From contig NZ_BDCO01000002.1 in assembly GCF_001613545.1 (NCBI RefSeq), positions 2,418,001 to 2,482,000 on the forward strand: DNA of 64,000 nt, in the 5' to 3' direction. Shown here piece after piece: positions 44,786 through 52,691 of this stretch (its first letter is position 1; every line of letters starts with the position of its first letter). The notes beneath the pieces were generated by a model, which ran no database searches, was not told where the DNA came from, and saw only the letters and a program-made list of their open reading frames with translations. Position numbers and translations under genes: made by a program. The DNA comes from Terrimicrobium sacchariphilum. Its GTDB lineage: Bacteria > Verrucomicrobiota > Verrucomicrobiia > Chthoniobacterales > Terrimicrobiaceae.

Positions 44786-47418
44786 AGTCGTTGATCCCCT
44801 GTGCCCTTCTCTCTATGTCCATTGCCCTAGCGCCAGCCAAGGAGACCCGTGTAGTCAAGGAAACCCCGGTATTACCCGATAACAAGGCCCAGTCCTTCAC
44901 TCTGCCTAACGGTCTCACCCTCATCGTCGAGGAGGACCACAGCGCTCCAGTCGCAAGCGTGCAGGCGTGGTGCGGCACGGGGAGTATCGATGAGGGAAAC
45001 TGGATGGGGGCAGGCCTCTCTCACATCCTGGAGCATATGCTCTTTAAGGGCACGGAGAAGCGCAAGTCAGGCGACATCGCCCGTCAGATCCAGGACCAGG
45101 GTGGCTACATCAATGCCTATACCAGCTTTGACCGCACGGTGTACTGGATCGATATCCCGTCGAGCGGAGTGGATCAGGCCATCGACATCCTCGCGGATGC
45201 CATGCTGCACTCGACGCTTCCCGAGGATGAATACGTCAAAGAGCAGGAAGTCATCCGGCGCGAATTCGCCATGGGTTTTGACGACCCGGGTCGTCAGAGC
45301 TCGCAGCTCATGCTGCGAACCGTTTTCACGGAAAGCCCGTTCCGGCATCCGGTCATCGGATATCTCGATGTTTACAACAAGCTGAAGCGCGAGGATGTCT
45401 TTGCCTATTACAAGAAGCGTTACGTGCCGAACAACCTCACCTTTGTAGTGGCAGGTGATGTTGATGCGCAGAAGGTGCGCGAGCAGGTGGAGGCCCTCTT
45501 CAAGGACGAACCCCGCCAGCCCCTCGAGCCGGTCTATGTGGCGGGCGAGCCGGAGCAGGTTGGCCGCCGCGATGTGCATGAGGAGTTTCCCACGGAGCTT
45601 ACCCGCTTGTCCCTGGCTTGGAGGATTCCCGGCCTGACCAACCCCGATACACCGGCTTTGGAGCTCCTGGGCGATATCATGGGTTCCGGACGCAGTTCAC
45701 TCCTCAATCAGGACCTCCGCGAGAAACAGCAGATCGTTCATTCGGTCAGCGCAGGCATGTATTCGCTTCAGACCGACGGCGTCTTTGTCATTCAGGCGCT
45801 TTGCGATCCTGACAAGCGTGAACAGGCCGAGAAGGCCGCCTTTGCCATTGTTGAGAGGATCAAGAAGGATGGCGTTACCGCGGCCGAACTCGACAAGGCA
45901 CGGCGTTCCATGCTTTCGAGCCAGCTCTCGAATCTCGGCACCTCGAACGGCAAGGCTTCCGATCTCGGATCGAACTGGCTGCTGACCAAGAATCTGAATT
46001 TCAGCAAAGACTATCTCGATGCCATCGCCAGAGTGACGCCTGCGGACATCCAGCGGGTGGCCCGCCAGTACCTTCGCGACGATCGCGTCAACGTCACTTC
46101 GCTCAACCCAATAGGTTCTCTCAACCTCAAGTCCGACAAGGAAAAGGAAGCGGCCAACTCGGAGGTGAAGAGATTCGTCCTGCCCAATGGCCTGCGCCTG
46201 CTCGTCCGTGAAGACGCTCGCCTGCCGCTCGTGTCGATTTATTCGACCTTCCGCGGCGGCCTGCTGGCCGAAACGCCCAAGGACAACGGCGTGACCAAGC
46301 TCATGGCACGTACGATGCTCAAGGGTACCAAGTCTCGTACGGCGGCACAGATCGCCGAGCAAATTGAGGATGTGGGTGGCAGCATCGGCGCCGATGCCGG
46401 AAACAACAGCTTTAGCATTTCCGCCGATGTGATGAAGCCCGACCTCGCGCTCGGCCTGGACCTCGTCGCCGACGTCATCAAAAACCCGACCTTTCCGGCG
46501 GGCGAGGTGGACCTCGAGAAGCGCGGCCTCCTTGCCGCCATCAAGGCCGAGGACGAGCAGCCGACCGCCGTGGCCCGCAACGCCATGCGCAGCAGCCTCT
46601 TTGGCACGCACCCGTATGCGCTGCGCGGCAATGGCTCTGCCGAGAGCGTGGCCAGTCTGACCCCCGAGCAGCTCAAGGCCTTCCACGATGAATACGCCGT
46701 CGCGTCCAATGGTGTGATCGCCGTCTTTGGCGACGTGAAGGCCGAGGATGTGCTCAAGCTGGTCGAGAAGGACTTTGGCTCGCTGCCCGCGGGCAAGCTG
46801 GCATTGACGAATCCGCCGCAGCCGGTCTTCCCGGACAAGGCAATAGACACGCAGGAGAACCGCCCGAAGCAGCAGGCCGTGCTGATGTTTGGCTTCCCCG
46901 GCACGGATGTCCTCAGCGACGACCGCTCCGCCCTGGAGCTGATCAACGAGGCCTCGAATGATCTCGGGTCGCGGTTCTTCAACCGCATCCGCGAGCAGAT
47001 GGGCCTCGCGTACTACGTGGGCGCGGGCAACTTCATGGGCCTCGCTCCGGGGTGCTTCCTCTTCTATCTCGGCACGGACCCGAAGAAGGTCGACCGCGTG
47101 AGGGTGGAGTTTCAGGATGAGATCGGGAAACTCGCCAAGGACGGTCTGACGGAAGAGGAACTCGTCCGCGCAAAGAAGAAGCTCCTCGGCTCTGAGGCGA
47201 TCCGCAACCAGAGCAACTCCGCCTTCGCCGCCGCCGTGGCCATCGACGAACTCGTCGGCCTCGGGTACGACAATTATCTGAAGCGCAAGGACCAGATCGA
47301 GAGCGTGACTCTCGACGACACGAAGCGCATCGCGGCGAAGTATCTTGGCGTACCGGGCCGGGTTGAAGTAATCGTTCAACCTCCGGCGCAAGCCGCCGCG
47401 AACAACCCTCAACAGTAG
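44782..47418 (+). CDS. M16-family zinc protease, two tandem units, exported
   Basis: An 878-residue protein with a probable signal peptide (MKSLIPCALLSMSIALA). The N-terminal unit (about 35-445) is catalytic: inverted motif HILEH at 81-85 (SHILEHMLFKGTEKR) and NAYTSFDRTVYWIDIP. The C-terminal unit (about 460-860) is a homologous half lacking the HxxEH motif (TKLMARTMLKGTKSR), as usual for fused M16 proteases such as pitrilysin-like YhjJ/PqqL. The mature enzyme should degrade peptides in the periplasm. It is coupled to the Minf_1886-like gene and followed by DUF1844. Confidence 0.92.
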   Translation: MKSLIPCALLSMSIALAPAKETRVVKETPVLPDNKAQSFTLPNGLTLIVEEDHSAPVASVQAWCGTGSIDEGNWMGAGLSHILEHMLFKGTEKRKSGDIARQIQDQGGYINAYTSFDRTVYWIDIPSSGVDQAIDILADAMLHSTLPEDEYVKEQEVIRREFAMGFDDPGRQSSQLMLRTVFTESPFRHPVIGYLDVYNKLKREDVFAYYKKRYVPNNLTFVVAGDVDAQKVREQVEALFKDEPRQPLEPVYVAGEPEQVGRRDVHEEFPTELTRLSLAWRIPGLTNPDTPALELLGDIMGSGRSSLLNQDLREKQQIVHSVSAGMYSLQTDGVFVIQALCDPDKREQAEKAAFAIVERIKKDGVTAAELDKARRSMLSSQLSNLGTSNGKASDLGSNWLLTKNLNFSKDYLDAIARVTPADIQRVARQYLRDDRVNVTSLNPIGSLNLKSDKEKEAANSEVKRFVLPNGLRLLVREDARLPLVSIYSTFRGGLLAETPKDNGVTKLMARTMLKGTKSRTAAQIAEQIEDVGGSIGADAGNNSFSISADVMKPDLALGLDLVADVIKNPTFPAGEVDLEKRGLLAAIKAEDEQPTAVARNAMRSSLFGTHPYALRGNGSAESVASLTPEQLKAFHDEYAVASNGVIAVFGDVKAEDVLKLVEKDFGSLPAGKLALTNPPQPVFPDKAIDTQENRPKQQAVLMFGFPGTDVLSDDRSALELINEASNDLGSRFFNRIREQMGLAYYVGAGNFMGLAPGCFLFYLGTDPKKVDRVRVEFQDEIGKLAKDGLTEEELVRAKKKLLGSEAIRNQSNSAFAAAVAIDELVGLGYDNYLKRKDQIESVTLDDTKRIAAKYLGVPGRVEVIVQPPAQAAANNPQQ

Positions 47419-47425
47419 CACCGAT

Positions 47426-47830
47426 ATGGCAGAAGTTCAGACATCCACCCAGGCCGGGGCCTTGACCCAGCGATTCATCGAGTTCGTCGTCATGCAGGCG
47501 CAGCAGGCGTCCCTTTTCCTCGGGCGCTTCCCGCACCCGCAGACCGGCAAGACCGAGGTGCACCTCGAGGCCGCGCGCCTCTTCATCGACCAGCTCGAGA
47601 TGATCCGGGAGAAAACCCGGGGCAATCTCAGCCCTGAGGAAGTCGAGATCCTGAAAAACGTGCTCTCCGATCTTCAGATGGCCTTTGTGCAGGCGACCAA
47701 CGAGGCCGCCGCCGGAGGAGCCGCGCCGGCTCCCGAGACGGCCAGCGCCGCACCCGCACCGGAGGTCGCCGCCTCCAATGCAGGCGACGAGGAGAGCAAA
47801 AAGCGCTTCTCGAAGAGCTACGGCTCCTAA
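47426..47830 (+). CDS. DUF1844 domain protein
   Basis: A 134-residue protein. TQRFIEFVVMQAQQASLFLGRFPHPQTGKTEVHLEAARLFIDQLEMIREKTRGNLSPEEVEIL matches the DUF1844 pattern (helical domain with Gly-x-Pro-x-P and a NLSPEE motif). An Ala/Pro-rich linker and a short basic tail follow (about 90-134). Function unknown. It lies 7 bp after the protease gene. Confidence 0.88.
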   Translation: MAEVQTSTQAGALTQRFIEFVVMQAQQASLFLGRFPHPQTGKTEVHLEAARLFIDQLEMIREKTRGNLSPEEVEILKNVLSDLQMAFVQATNEAAAGGAAPAPETASAAPAPEVAASNAGDEESKKRFSKSYGS

Positions 47831-47845
47831 GCGCGGACCGCGCTT
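47829..47845. terminator. Bidirectional terminator-like hairpin between convergent genes
   Basis: AAGCGCG-GAC-CGCGCTT is a perfect 7-bp stem that overlaps both the end of the DUF1844 gene and the end of the convergent lipocalin gene. T-runs are short on both strands, so terminator strength is uncertain. Confidence 0.5.
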
Positions 47846-48360
47846 TAGTTGGAGACCTTGATCAGCCGGGAGGTGTCGTAGCCTGCCCGGCGGATTTCCT
47901 CCAGGATGTGCTGGTAGGTTTTCGCAGGCAGTTGCGGCTCGCGGGCCAGCACCCAGAGGTACTTGCGGGACGGGTGTCCCACCACGGCCCACTGGTATTT
48001 CGGGTCGAGCGCAATGACCCAGTAGTCGCCGGTGAAGGGGCCGAAGAAGCTCACCTTCAGCTTCGCGTTGCCGCTGTCCGGCACCACGCGGGCCCTGCCG
48101 ATGGCCTGGATCGTCTTGCCTTTCTTATCGAGGCAGGTGTTGGTGACCTTGATCGAACCATCCGCCTGGGGCGTGTACTCCGCCGTGCTCTGGCAGGCGC
48201 ATTTCCGCTGGAACCAGTTCGGGTAGCGGGCGATTTCGTACCATTTGCCCGAGTAGCGCTGCAGGTCGACCGAGGGAACAGTCTTGAGCGTCGGCGACGC
48301 GCAGCCCGGGAGGAAAAGGCCGAGGAGCAGCATTGCAGGGAGGGTCAGCTTCGTTTTCAT
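47845..48360 (-). CDS. Lipocalin family lipoprotein (Blc-like)
   Basis: A 171-residue outer-membrane-type lipocalin. The lipobox LPGC places the lipidated cysteine at residue 20. YSGKWYEIARYPNWFQRKC is the lipocalin GxW motif (Gly38-Trp40) in the form seen in E. coli Blc, followed by IGRARVVPDSGNAKLKVSFFGPF, GDYWVIALDPKYQWAVVG and WVLAREPQLP. By family it would bind fatty acids or lysophospholipids. Its start codon is just 11 bp from the divergent oppA-like start. Confidence 0.93.
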   Translation of the reverse strand: MKTKLTLPAMLLLGLFLPGCASPTLKTVPSVDLQRYSGKWYEIARYPNWFQRKCACQSTAEYTPQADGSIKVTNTCLDKKGKTIQAIGRARVVPDSGNAKLKVSFFGPFTGDYWVIALDPKYQWAVVGHPSRKYLWVLAREPQLPAKTYQHILEEIRRAGYDTSRLIKVSN

Positions 48361-48371
48361 TGGGTGCTTCC

Positions 48372-49967
48372 ATGAGGATACGTATTTGGATGCTGGCAGG
48401 GATGCTTGCGATTGCGGGTTGCGATCGCCTGACGAAGCGCGCCGACCTCGTTTTCCTCAACGGCGCGGAGCCGGAAACGCTCGATCCCTCCCTGCTCGTC
48501 GGCCAGCCCGAGGGGCGCGTCGTGCAAGCCCTCTTTGAGGGGCTGACCACCTTTGACGCCAAGGGCCGCGCCCAGCCCGGCATGGCCGAGTCGTGGACCA
48601 TCTCGGAGGACAAACGCGTTTACACCTTCCGCATCCGCGATAACGCGAAGTGGAGCGATGGCACGCCGATCACCGCGCAGGATTTCGTGGATTCCTGGAA
48701 ACGCACGCTCACCCCGGAGACCGCGTCGTCGTACAACTACCAGCTCTTTTACGTGAAGAACGCCCAGGCTTTCGCCGAGGGCAAGATCATGGATTTCTCC
48801 CAGGTCGGCGTGAAGGCGCTCGACCCGCGCACGCTCCAGGTCACGCTGGAAAACCCGACGCATTTCTTCCTCGAGCTCTGCGCCACGCCGCCGCTCTTTC
48901 CCGCGCCCGTGCGCACGATCGAGAAGTATGGCGACGAGTGGATCAAACCGCAGCACATCGTGAGCAACGGCGCGTACATCCTGAAGGAATGGCGCATCAA
49001 CGACCGCATCCGCCTGGAGAAAAATCCGTACTACTGGAACGCCGCCAACGTCGCGCTCCAGACCGTCGACATCCTCCCGGTGAGCAAGGCCAATGTCGCC
49101 TTCAACTTCTTCTCCAGCGGCGTGGCCGATGTGCTGCTTGACAAGGGGCTCGCGCCGCCGGCCTTGCTCGACGACCTGCGCAAGCAGCCGTACTTCCACT
49201 CCGCGCCCTTCCTCGGTGTGTATTTCCTGCGCTTCAACTGCGCGAAGCCGCCCTTTGACGACGTGCGCGTGCGCGAGGCGTTTTCCCTCGCCATCGACAA
49301 GCGCGTCATCACCGGCAAAATCACGCGGGCAGGGGAGTTGCCCGCCACGAGCTTCGTTCCGCCCGGCATCGAGGGATACACGTCGCCGACCGGCCCAGGC
49401 TTTGACCCCGAGCGCGCTCGCAAACTCCTGGCCGAGGCGGGGTATCCCGGCGGCAAGGGCTTCCCGCTCGTGACGTATCTCTACAGCGAGGGCGAGGTAA
49501 ATGGCTTCATCGCCGACGAACTGCAAAACATGTGGTCGCGCGAACTCGGCATCCGCGTCGAGCTCGCCCGGCAGGAGTGGAAGGTCTACCTGAACTCGCT
49601 TAACTCCTTGGAGTACAACATCGCCCGCTCCAGCTGGCTCGGCGACTACGCCGACCCGAATACCTTCCTCGACATGTTCGTCACCGGCAACGGCAACAAC
49701 CGCACCGGCTGGAGCGACCCCGCCTACGACAAGCTCATCGCCGAGGCCGCGAGCGAGGGCGAACCCGCTCGCCGCGCCGCCATCCTCCAGCAGGCCGAGA
49801 CCATGCTCGTCACCCGCGCCATGCCCATCTGCCCGCTTTATTACTACGTCGGCATCCAGTTTTACGACACCGACAAGATCGGCGGCATCGAGCCCAACGT
49901 ACTGGACGAACACCCGATCAAGAGTATGTTTCGCAAGGATCGCCCCCCGGCGGCTCCGCAAAAATAG
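48372..49967 (+). CDS. Peptide ABC transporter substrate-binding lipoprotein (OppA-like, SBP family 5)
   Basis: A 531-residue periplasmic solute-binding protein. MRIRIWMLAGMLAIAGC gives a lipobox with Cys17. FLNGAEPETLDPSLLVG, VVQALFEGLTTFDAKGRAQPG, YTFRIRDNAKWSDGTPITAQDFV and AFSLAIDKRVI are family 5 signatures. Permease and ATPase genes are not nearby, so it may work with a transporter elsewhere. A frame 13 codons longer exists but would run through the divergent lipocalin start; the lipobox start is better. Confidence 0.9.
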   Translation: MRIRIWMLAGMLAIAGCDRLTKRADLVFLNGAEPETLDPSLLVGQPEGRVVQALFEGLTTFDAKGRAQPGMAESWTISEDKRVYTFRIRDNAKWSDGTPITAQDFVDSWKRTLTPETASSYNYQLFYVKNAQAFAEGKIMDFSQVGVKALDPRTLQVTLENPTHFFLELCATPPLFPAPVRTIEKYGDEWIKPQHIVSNGAYILKEWRINDRIRLEKNPYYWNAANVALQTVDILPVSKANVAFNFFSSGVADVLLDKGLAPPALLDDLRKQPYFHSAPFLGVYFLRFNCAKPPFDDVRVREAFSLAIDKRVITGKITRAGELPATSFVPPGIEGYTSPTGPGFDPERARKLLAEAGYPGGKGFPLVTYLYSEGEVNGFIADELQNMWSRELGIRVELARQEWKVYLNSLNSLEYNIARSSWLGDYADPNTFLDMFVTGNGNNRTGWSDPAYDKLIAEAASEGEPARRAAILQQAETMLVTRAMPICPLYYYVGIQFYDTDKIGGIEPNVLDEHPIKSMFRKDRPPAAPQK

Positions 49968-50081
49968 ACACGCGCAGCTTCCCCCCGGCAGACGAAAAGA
50001 CGTTTCGACGATAGACCATCGGGCTTTTTTTAGCGGTGGAGATCGCTCCGCCAACCCGATAACCTACACAAGTATTTCCCC

Positions 50082-51158
50082 ATGAAGATTTTCCACTGCG
50101 ATAACTGCGATCAGCTCGTTTATTTCGAAAACTCCAAGTGCCTGAACTGCGGCAGCGTGCTGGCCTATCTGCCGGACCGCCAGGATCTCTGCTCCCTGGA
50201 AATGGGCGCCGATGGCGCGTGGAAGGTTCCCGGCAAGGAGCCCGACTCCTACCTGCTCTGCACGAACTACGTGAGCGAGCACGTCTGCAACTGGGCCGTC
50301 AACGTGGAGGACAACATCCCGTACTGCGCCTCCTGCCGCCTTACCACCAGGATTCCCGACCTCACCATACCGGGCAACAAGGAGGCCTGGGGCAGGATCG
50401 AGCGGGCGAAACACCGCCTCGTCTACAGCCTGCTGAACCTCGGGCTGCCCGTCATCTCCAAGCAGGAGGAACCCGAGACCGGGCTCAGCTTTGAATTCCT
50501 CGCCGATGATCCCGCCGACGGCCCCGTGCTCACCGGCCACGACAACGGACTCATCACGCTGAACATCGCCGAGGCCGACGACGCCGAGCGCGAAAAGCGC
50601 CGCATGCAGCTCGGCGAACCCTACCGCACTCTGCTCGGGCACTTCCGCCACGAGGTCGGGCATTACTACTGGGACCGCCTCATCCGCGACGGGGGATTGA
50701 TTGATTCCTTCCGGGAAATCTTTGGCGATGAATCGCGCGACTACGGCGAGGCGCTGAAGGCGCACTACGCGCAGGGCGCTCCGGCCGACTGGCGCGAGAG
50801 CTTCATTTCCTCCTATGCCACGGCGCATCCGTGGGAGGACTGGGCCGAAACCTGGGCCCACTATCTGCACATGAGCGACACGCTGGAGACAGCGGCGACA
50901 TGCGGGCTGGCGCTATTTCCGCCGAGGGAGAATGAGCCGGAACTCTGGCCCCTCCAGAGCGGGACGAAGCAGTCCTTTGACCACATGATCAAGAGCTGGT
51001 TCCCGCTGACACACATCCTGAACAACCTGAACCGCGGGCTGGGGCTGGCCGATGGGTATCCCTTCGTCATATCCCCGCCCGTGGTTGAAAAGCTGCGTTA
51101 CGTCCACCAGGTCGTACACGGCGAGATCCTGGCCCCGACCGCCATGGCGGCGGCCTGA
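50082..51158 (+). CDS. Zinc-ribbon putative metallopeptidase
   Basis: A 358-residue protein without a signal peptide. The N-terminus is a zinc ribbon (Cys6, Cys9, Cys20, Cys23: IFHCDNCDQLVYFENSKCLNCG), followed by a region with several more cysteines (CNWAV...YCASCRLT). HFRHEVGHYYWDRL holds an HExxH motif (His190-His194), and downstream YATAHPWEDWAETWAHYLHM may supply the third ligand (WAETWAH). This fits the family of putative zinc-binding metallopeptidases (DUF2248 type). Substrate unknown. Confidence 0.85.
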   Translation: MKIFHCDNCDQLVYFENSKCLNCGSVLAYLPDRQDLCSLEMGADGAWKVPGKEPDSYLLCTNYVSEHVCNWAVNVEDNIPYCASCRLTTRIPDLTIPGNKEAWGRIERAKHRLVYSLLNLGLPVISKQEEPETGLSFEFLADDPADGPVLTGHDNGLITLNIAEADDAEREKRRMQLGEPYRTLLGHFRHEVGHYYWDRLIRDGGLIDSFREIFGDESRDYGEALKAHYAQGAPADWRESFISSYATAHPWEDWAETWAHYLHMSDTLETAATCGLALFPPRENEPELWPLQSGTKQSFDHMIKSWFPLTHILNNLNRGLGLADGYPFVISPPVVEKLRYVHQVVHGEILAPTAMAAA

Positions 51159-51173
51159 GGCCGGGCGATCCCG

Positions 51174-51965
51174 CTACTCCAGCACGAGGTTGCGGCGCGT
51201 GTTGCCATCGGCGCGGATGCCGGTGGCGTAGCGCCAGCAGAGGCGGATGCCAGCCTCCGGACTCGCCGCCCAGTTGCGTAGCGCCGTCGCGTGATGGAAC
51301 TGCCCCGCGAGATCCAGCGGCACGGCCAGATACTCGGCCAGCGTGGCCGGGTCCTCGTACTCCTCGTACCACAGATCGTGCATCAGCGGGGTAAAGCCCG
51401 CTTGGTCCAGCCAGTCGGCGAGGTGCTTCCCGGCGCGGGTGTTGCCGCCGTTGCAATCCTGCAGCGTGCGATAGGCCTGGATGGCGCGATCCACGCGCAC
51501 CGGGTGCGAGGTCAGGTCGATGGCGTCCCAATCCGGGCTGCACACGCCGATGAATCCGCCGGGCTTCGTCACGCGATGAAACTCATTCAGCGCGGGCATC
51601 GGGTCGCGCAGATGCTCGAGCAACGCATGGGCAAAAACCACATGAAACGCCTCATCGGCAAAGGGGAGCTGGTCCACGTTGCCGGCCACGAAGTCGAGAT
51701 TCACGATCTCGCGCCCCTGGGCATTGCGGCGAGCCTGGTCGAGCTGCTTTTGCGAAAGATCAAAGGCCGTCACATGGCCGGGGAAAACCGTCTGCGCGAT
51801 CCCGGTCGAGATCGTGCCAGGGCCGCATCCGGCGTCGAGCACGTCAAAGCCCGGTTGCAGCAGAGGTGTCAGGAAAAAGCCGTGGGTCTCGAGCTCGCGC
51901 GCCGCTTGGAAAGCAGTCGCGCTGGCCGTGTGTCCCGGCGTGTACTTTTGGCGAGTTGGATTCAT
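51174..51965 (-). CDS. Class I SAM-dependent methyltransferase
   Basis: A 263-residue Rossmann-fold methyltransferase. From the ATG at 51965 (MNPTRQKYTPGHTASATAF) it has motif I VLDAGCGPGTIS (near 43-54), motif II region VTAFDLSQ and FVAGNVDQLPFADEAFHVVFAHALLEHL, and the VTKPGGFIGV motif typical of ubiE/Methyltransf_11 proteins. The acceptor is unknown. A leader element with a small ORF and an intrinsic terminator lies upstream on the same strand, so the gene may be controlled by attenuation. Confidence 0.85.
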   Translation of the reverse strand: MNPTRQKYTPGHTASATAFQAARELETHGFFLTPLLQPGFDVLDAGCGPGTISTGIAQTVFPGHVTAFDLSQKQLDQARRNAQGREIVNLDFVAGNVDQLPFADEAFHVVFAHALLEHLRDPMPALNEFHRVTKPGGFIGVCSPDWDAIDLTSHPVRVDRAIQAYRTLQDCNGGNTRAGKHLADWLDQAGFTPLMHDLWYEEYEDPATLAEYLAVPLDLAGQFHHATALRNWAASPEAGIRLCWRYATGIRADGNTRRNLVLE

Positions 51966-52011
51966 TGGAGTTGGTATTCTTGGTGGACCAACCCACTTTC
52001 CTTTCAGCCGT

Positions 52012-52050
52012 GAAATAAAAAATCCCACAGCCTTCAGAGGGCCGTGGGTT
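52012..52050 (-). terminator. Intrinsic terminator ahead of the methyltransferase gene
   Basis: Read on the minus strand: CCCACGGCC, loop CTCTGAA, GGCTGTGGG (9-bp stem with one G-U), then ATTTTTTATTT. It stands 47 bp upstream of the methyltransferase start and downstream of the 18-codon ORF, in the same direction. It could close a small RNA/peptide gene or act as an attenuator. Confidence 0.85.
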
Positions 52051-52074
52051 TCGTCGATTCAGTGAGTTCTCAGT

Positions 52075-52131
52075 TCACCACGACGCCACGGCTCCCCGGC
52101 CGACGACGGCCTTGGAGACGACGGAAATCAT
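52075..52131 (-). CDS. Possible 18-residue leader peptide ORF
   Basis: ATG to TGA encodes MISVVSKAVVGRGAVASW. It starts about 22 bases after the predicted transcript start and ends 25 bases before the terminator stem. The frame is too short to be statistically convincing, and no strong Shine-Dalgarno precedes it; its setting between a promoter-like sequence and a terminator is what draws attention. I know no family for it. Confidence 0.35.
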   Translation of the reverse strand: MISVVSKAVVGRGAVASW

Positions 52132-52160
52132 GATGGAAACGAGATGCTTCACTGCCGCCT

Positions 52161-52188
52161 AGTATAAGGACGGCTTATCCATCCGCAA
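52161..52188 (-). promoter_or_regulatory. Sigma-70-like promoter for the leader element
   Basis: On the minus strand TTGCGG (52188-52183), a 16-bp spacer and TATACT (52166-52161). The -10 matches the consensus at five of six positions; the -35 matches only TTG. Expected transcription start is near 52153, giving a transcript of roughly 140 bases if it ends at the terminator. Confidence 0.5.
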
Positions 52189-52250
52189 GCGGAATTTTCA
52201 CAAGGCCGGAAAATCTTGAGGCGACCCCGGTTTCGGGCTACCAAATCCGG

Positions 52251-52679
52251 ATGGCCCTACGTGCTTTTTTCGCTCTCTTTGTATTGGCACTCGGTACGGC
52301 GGTGGCAGCGCCCCAGCGGTTTGAAGCCTCCACGCTGAAGTTTCTCTATCACGTCTCCCTCGAGGAGAAAAAAGGCGCGGTGATCGGCACCCTCGAGCGC
52401 AGCGAATACGGCGTGAACCGCGCCAAATACCGCTTCACCGGCCAATGGACCCCGCTGCCCGCTGGCGACAAGGGCAGGGGACTCCTCGTCACCTATCTCC
52501 CCAAGGATCTCAAGAAATACGGCGACCCGTACTCCTTTCCCACCGCCGGCAAGGACCTCATCTGGCGGCTCGTCCCCACCAAGGACGGCACTCGCCTCTA
52601 CGTCCGCACCACCAGCCGCATCTACTCCTCCCCGACGAAGTGGAAAGTCACCGAGCTCGTCTTCGAGCCTCAGGATTAG
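52251..52679 (+). CDS. Hypothetical exported protein
   Basis: A 142-residue protein with a Sec signal peptide (MALRAFFALFVLALGTAVAA). The mature part is beta-rich and basic (FLYHVSLEEKKGAVIGTLERSEYGVNRAKYRFTGQW, LIWRLVPTKDGTRLYVRTTSRIY). No family recognised and no motif of catalysis. It stands alone, facing the M56 gene with 12 bp between the stops. Confidence 0.7.
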   Translation: MALRAFFALFVLALGTAVAAPQRFEASTLKFLYHVSLEEKKGAVIGTLERSEYGVNRAKYRFTGQWTPLPAGDKGRGLLVTYLPKDLKKYGDPYSFPTAGKDLIWRLVPTKDGTRLYVRTTSRIYSSPTKWKVTELVFEPQD

Positions 52680-52691
52680 GGAATACGGCTG

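Noticed and set aside
49975-50035. Terminator after the OppA-like gene
   Set aside because: A T7 run follows only a 4-bp stem (CGAT/ATCG); too weak to call.
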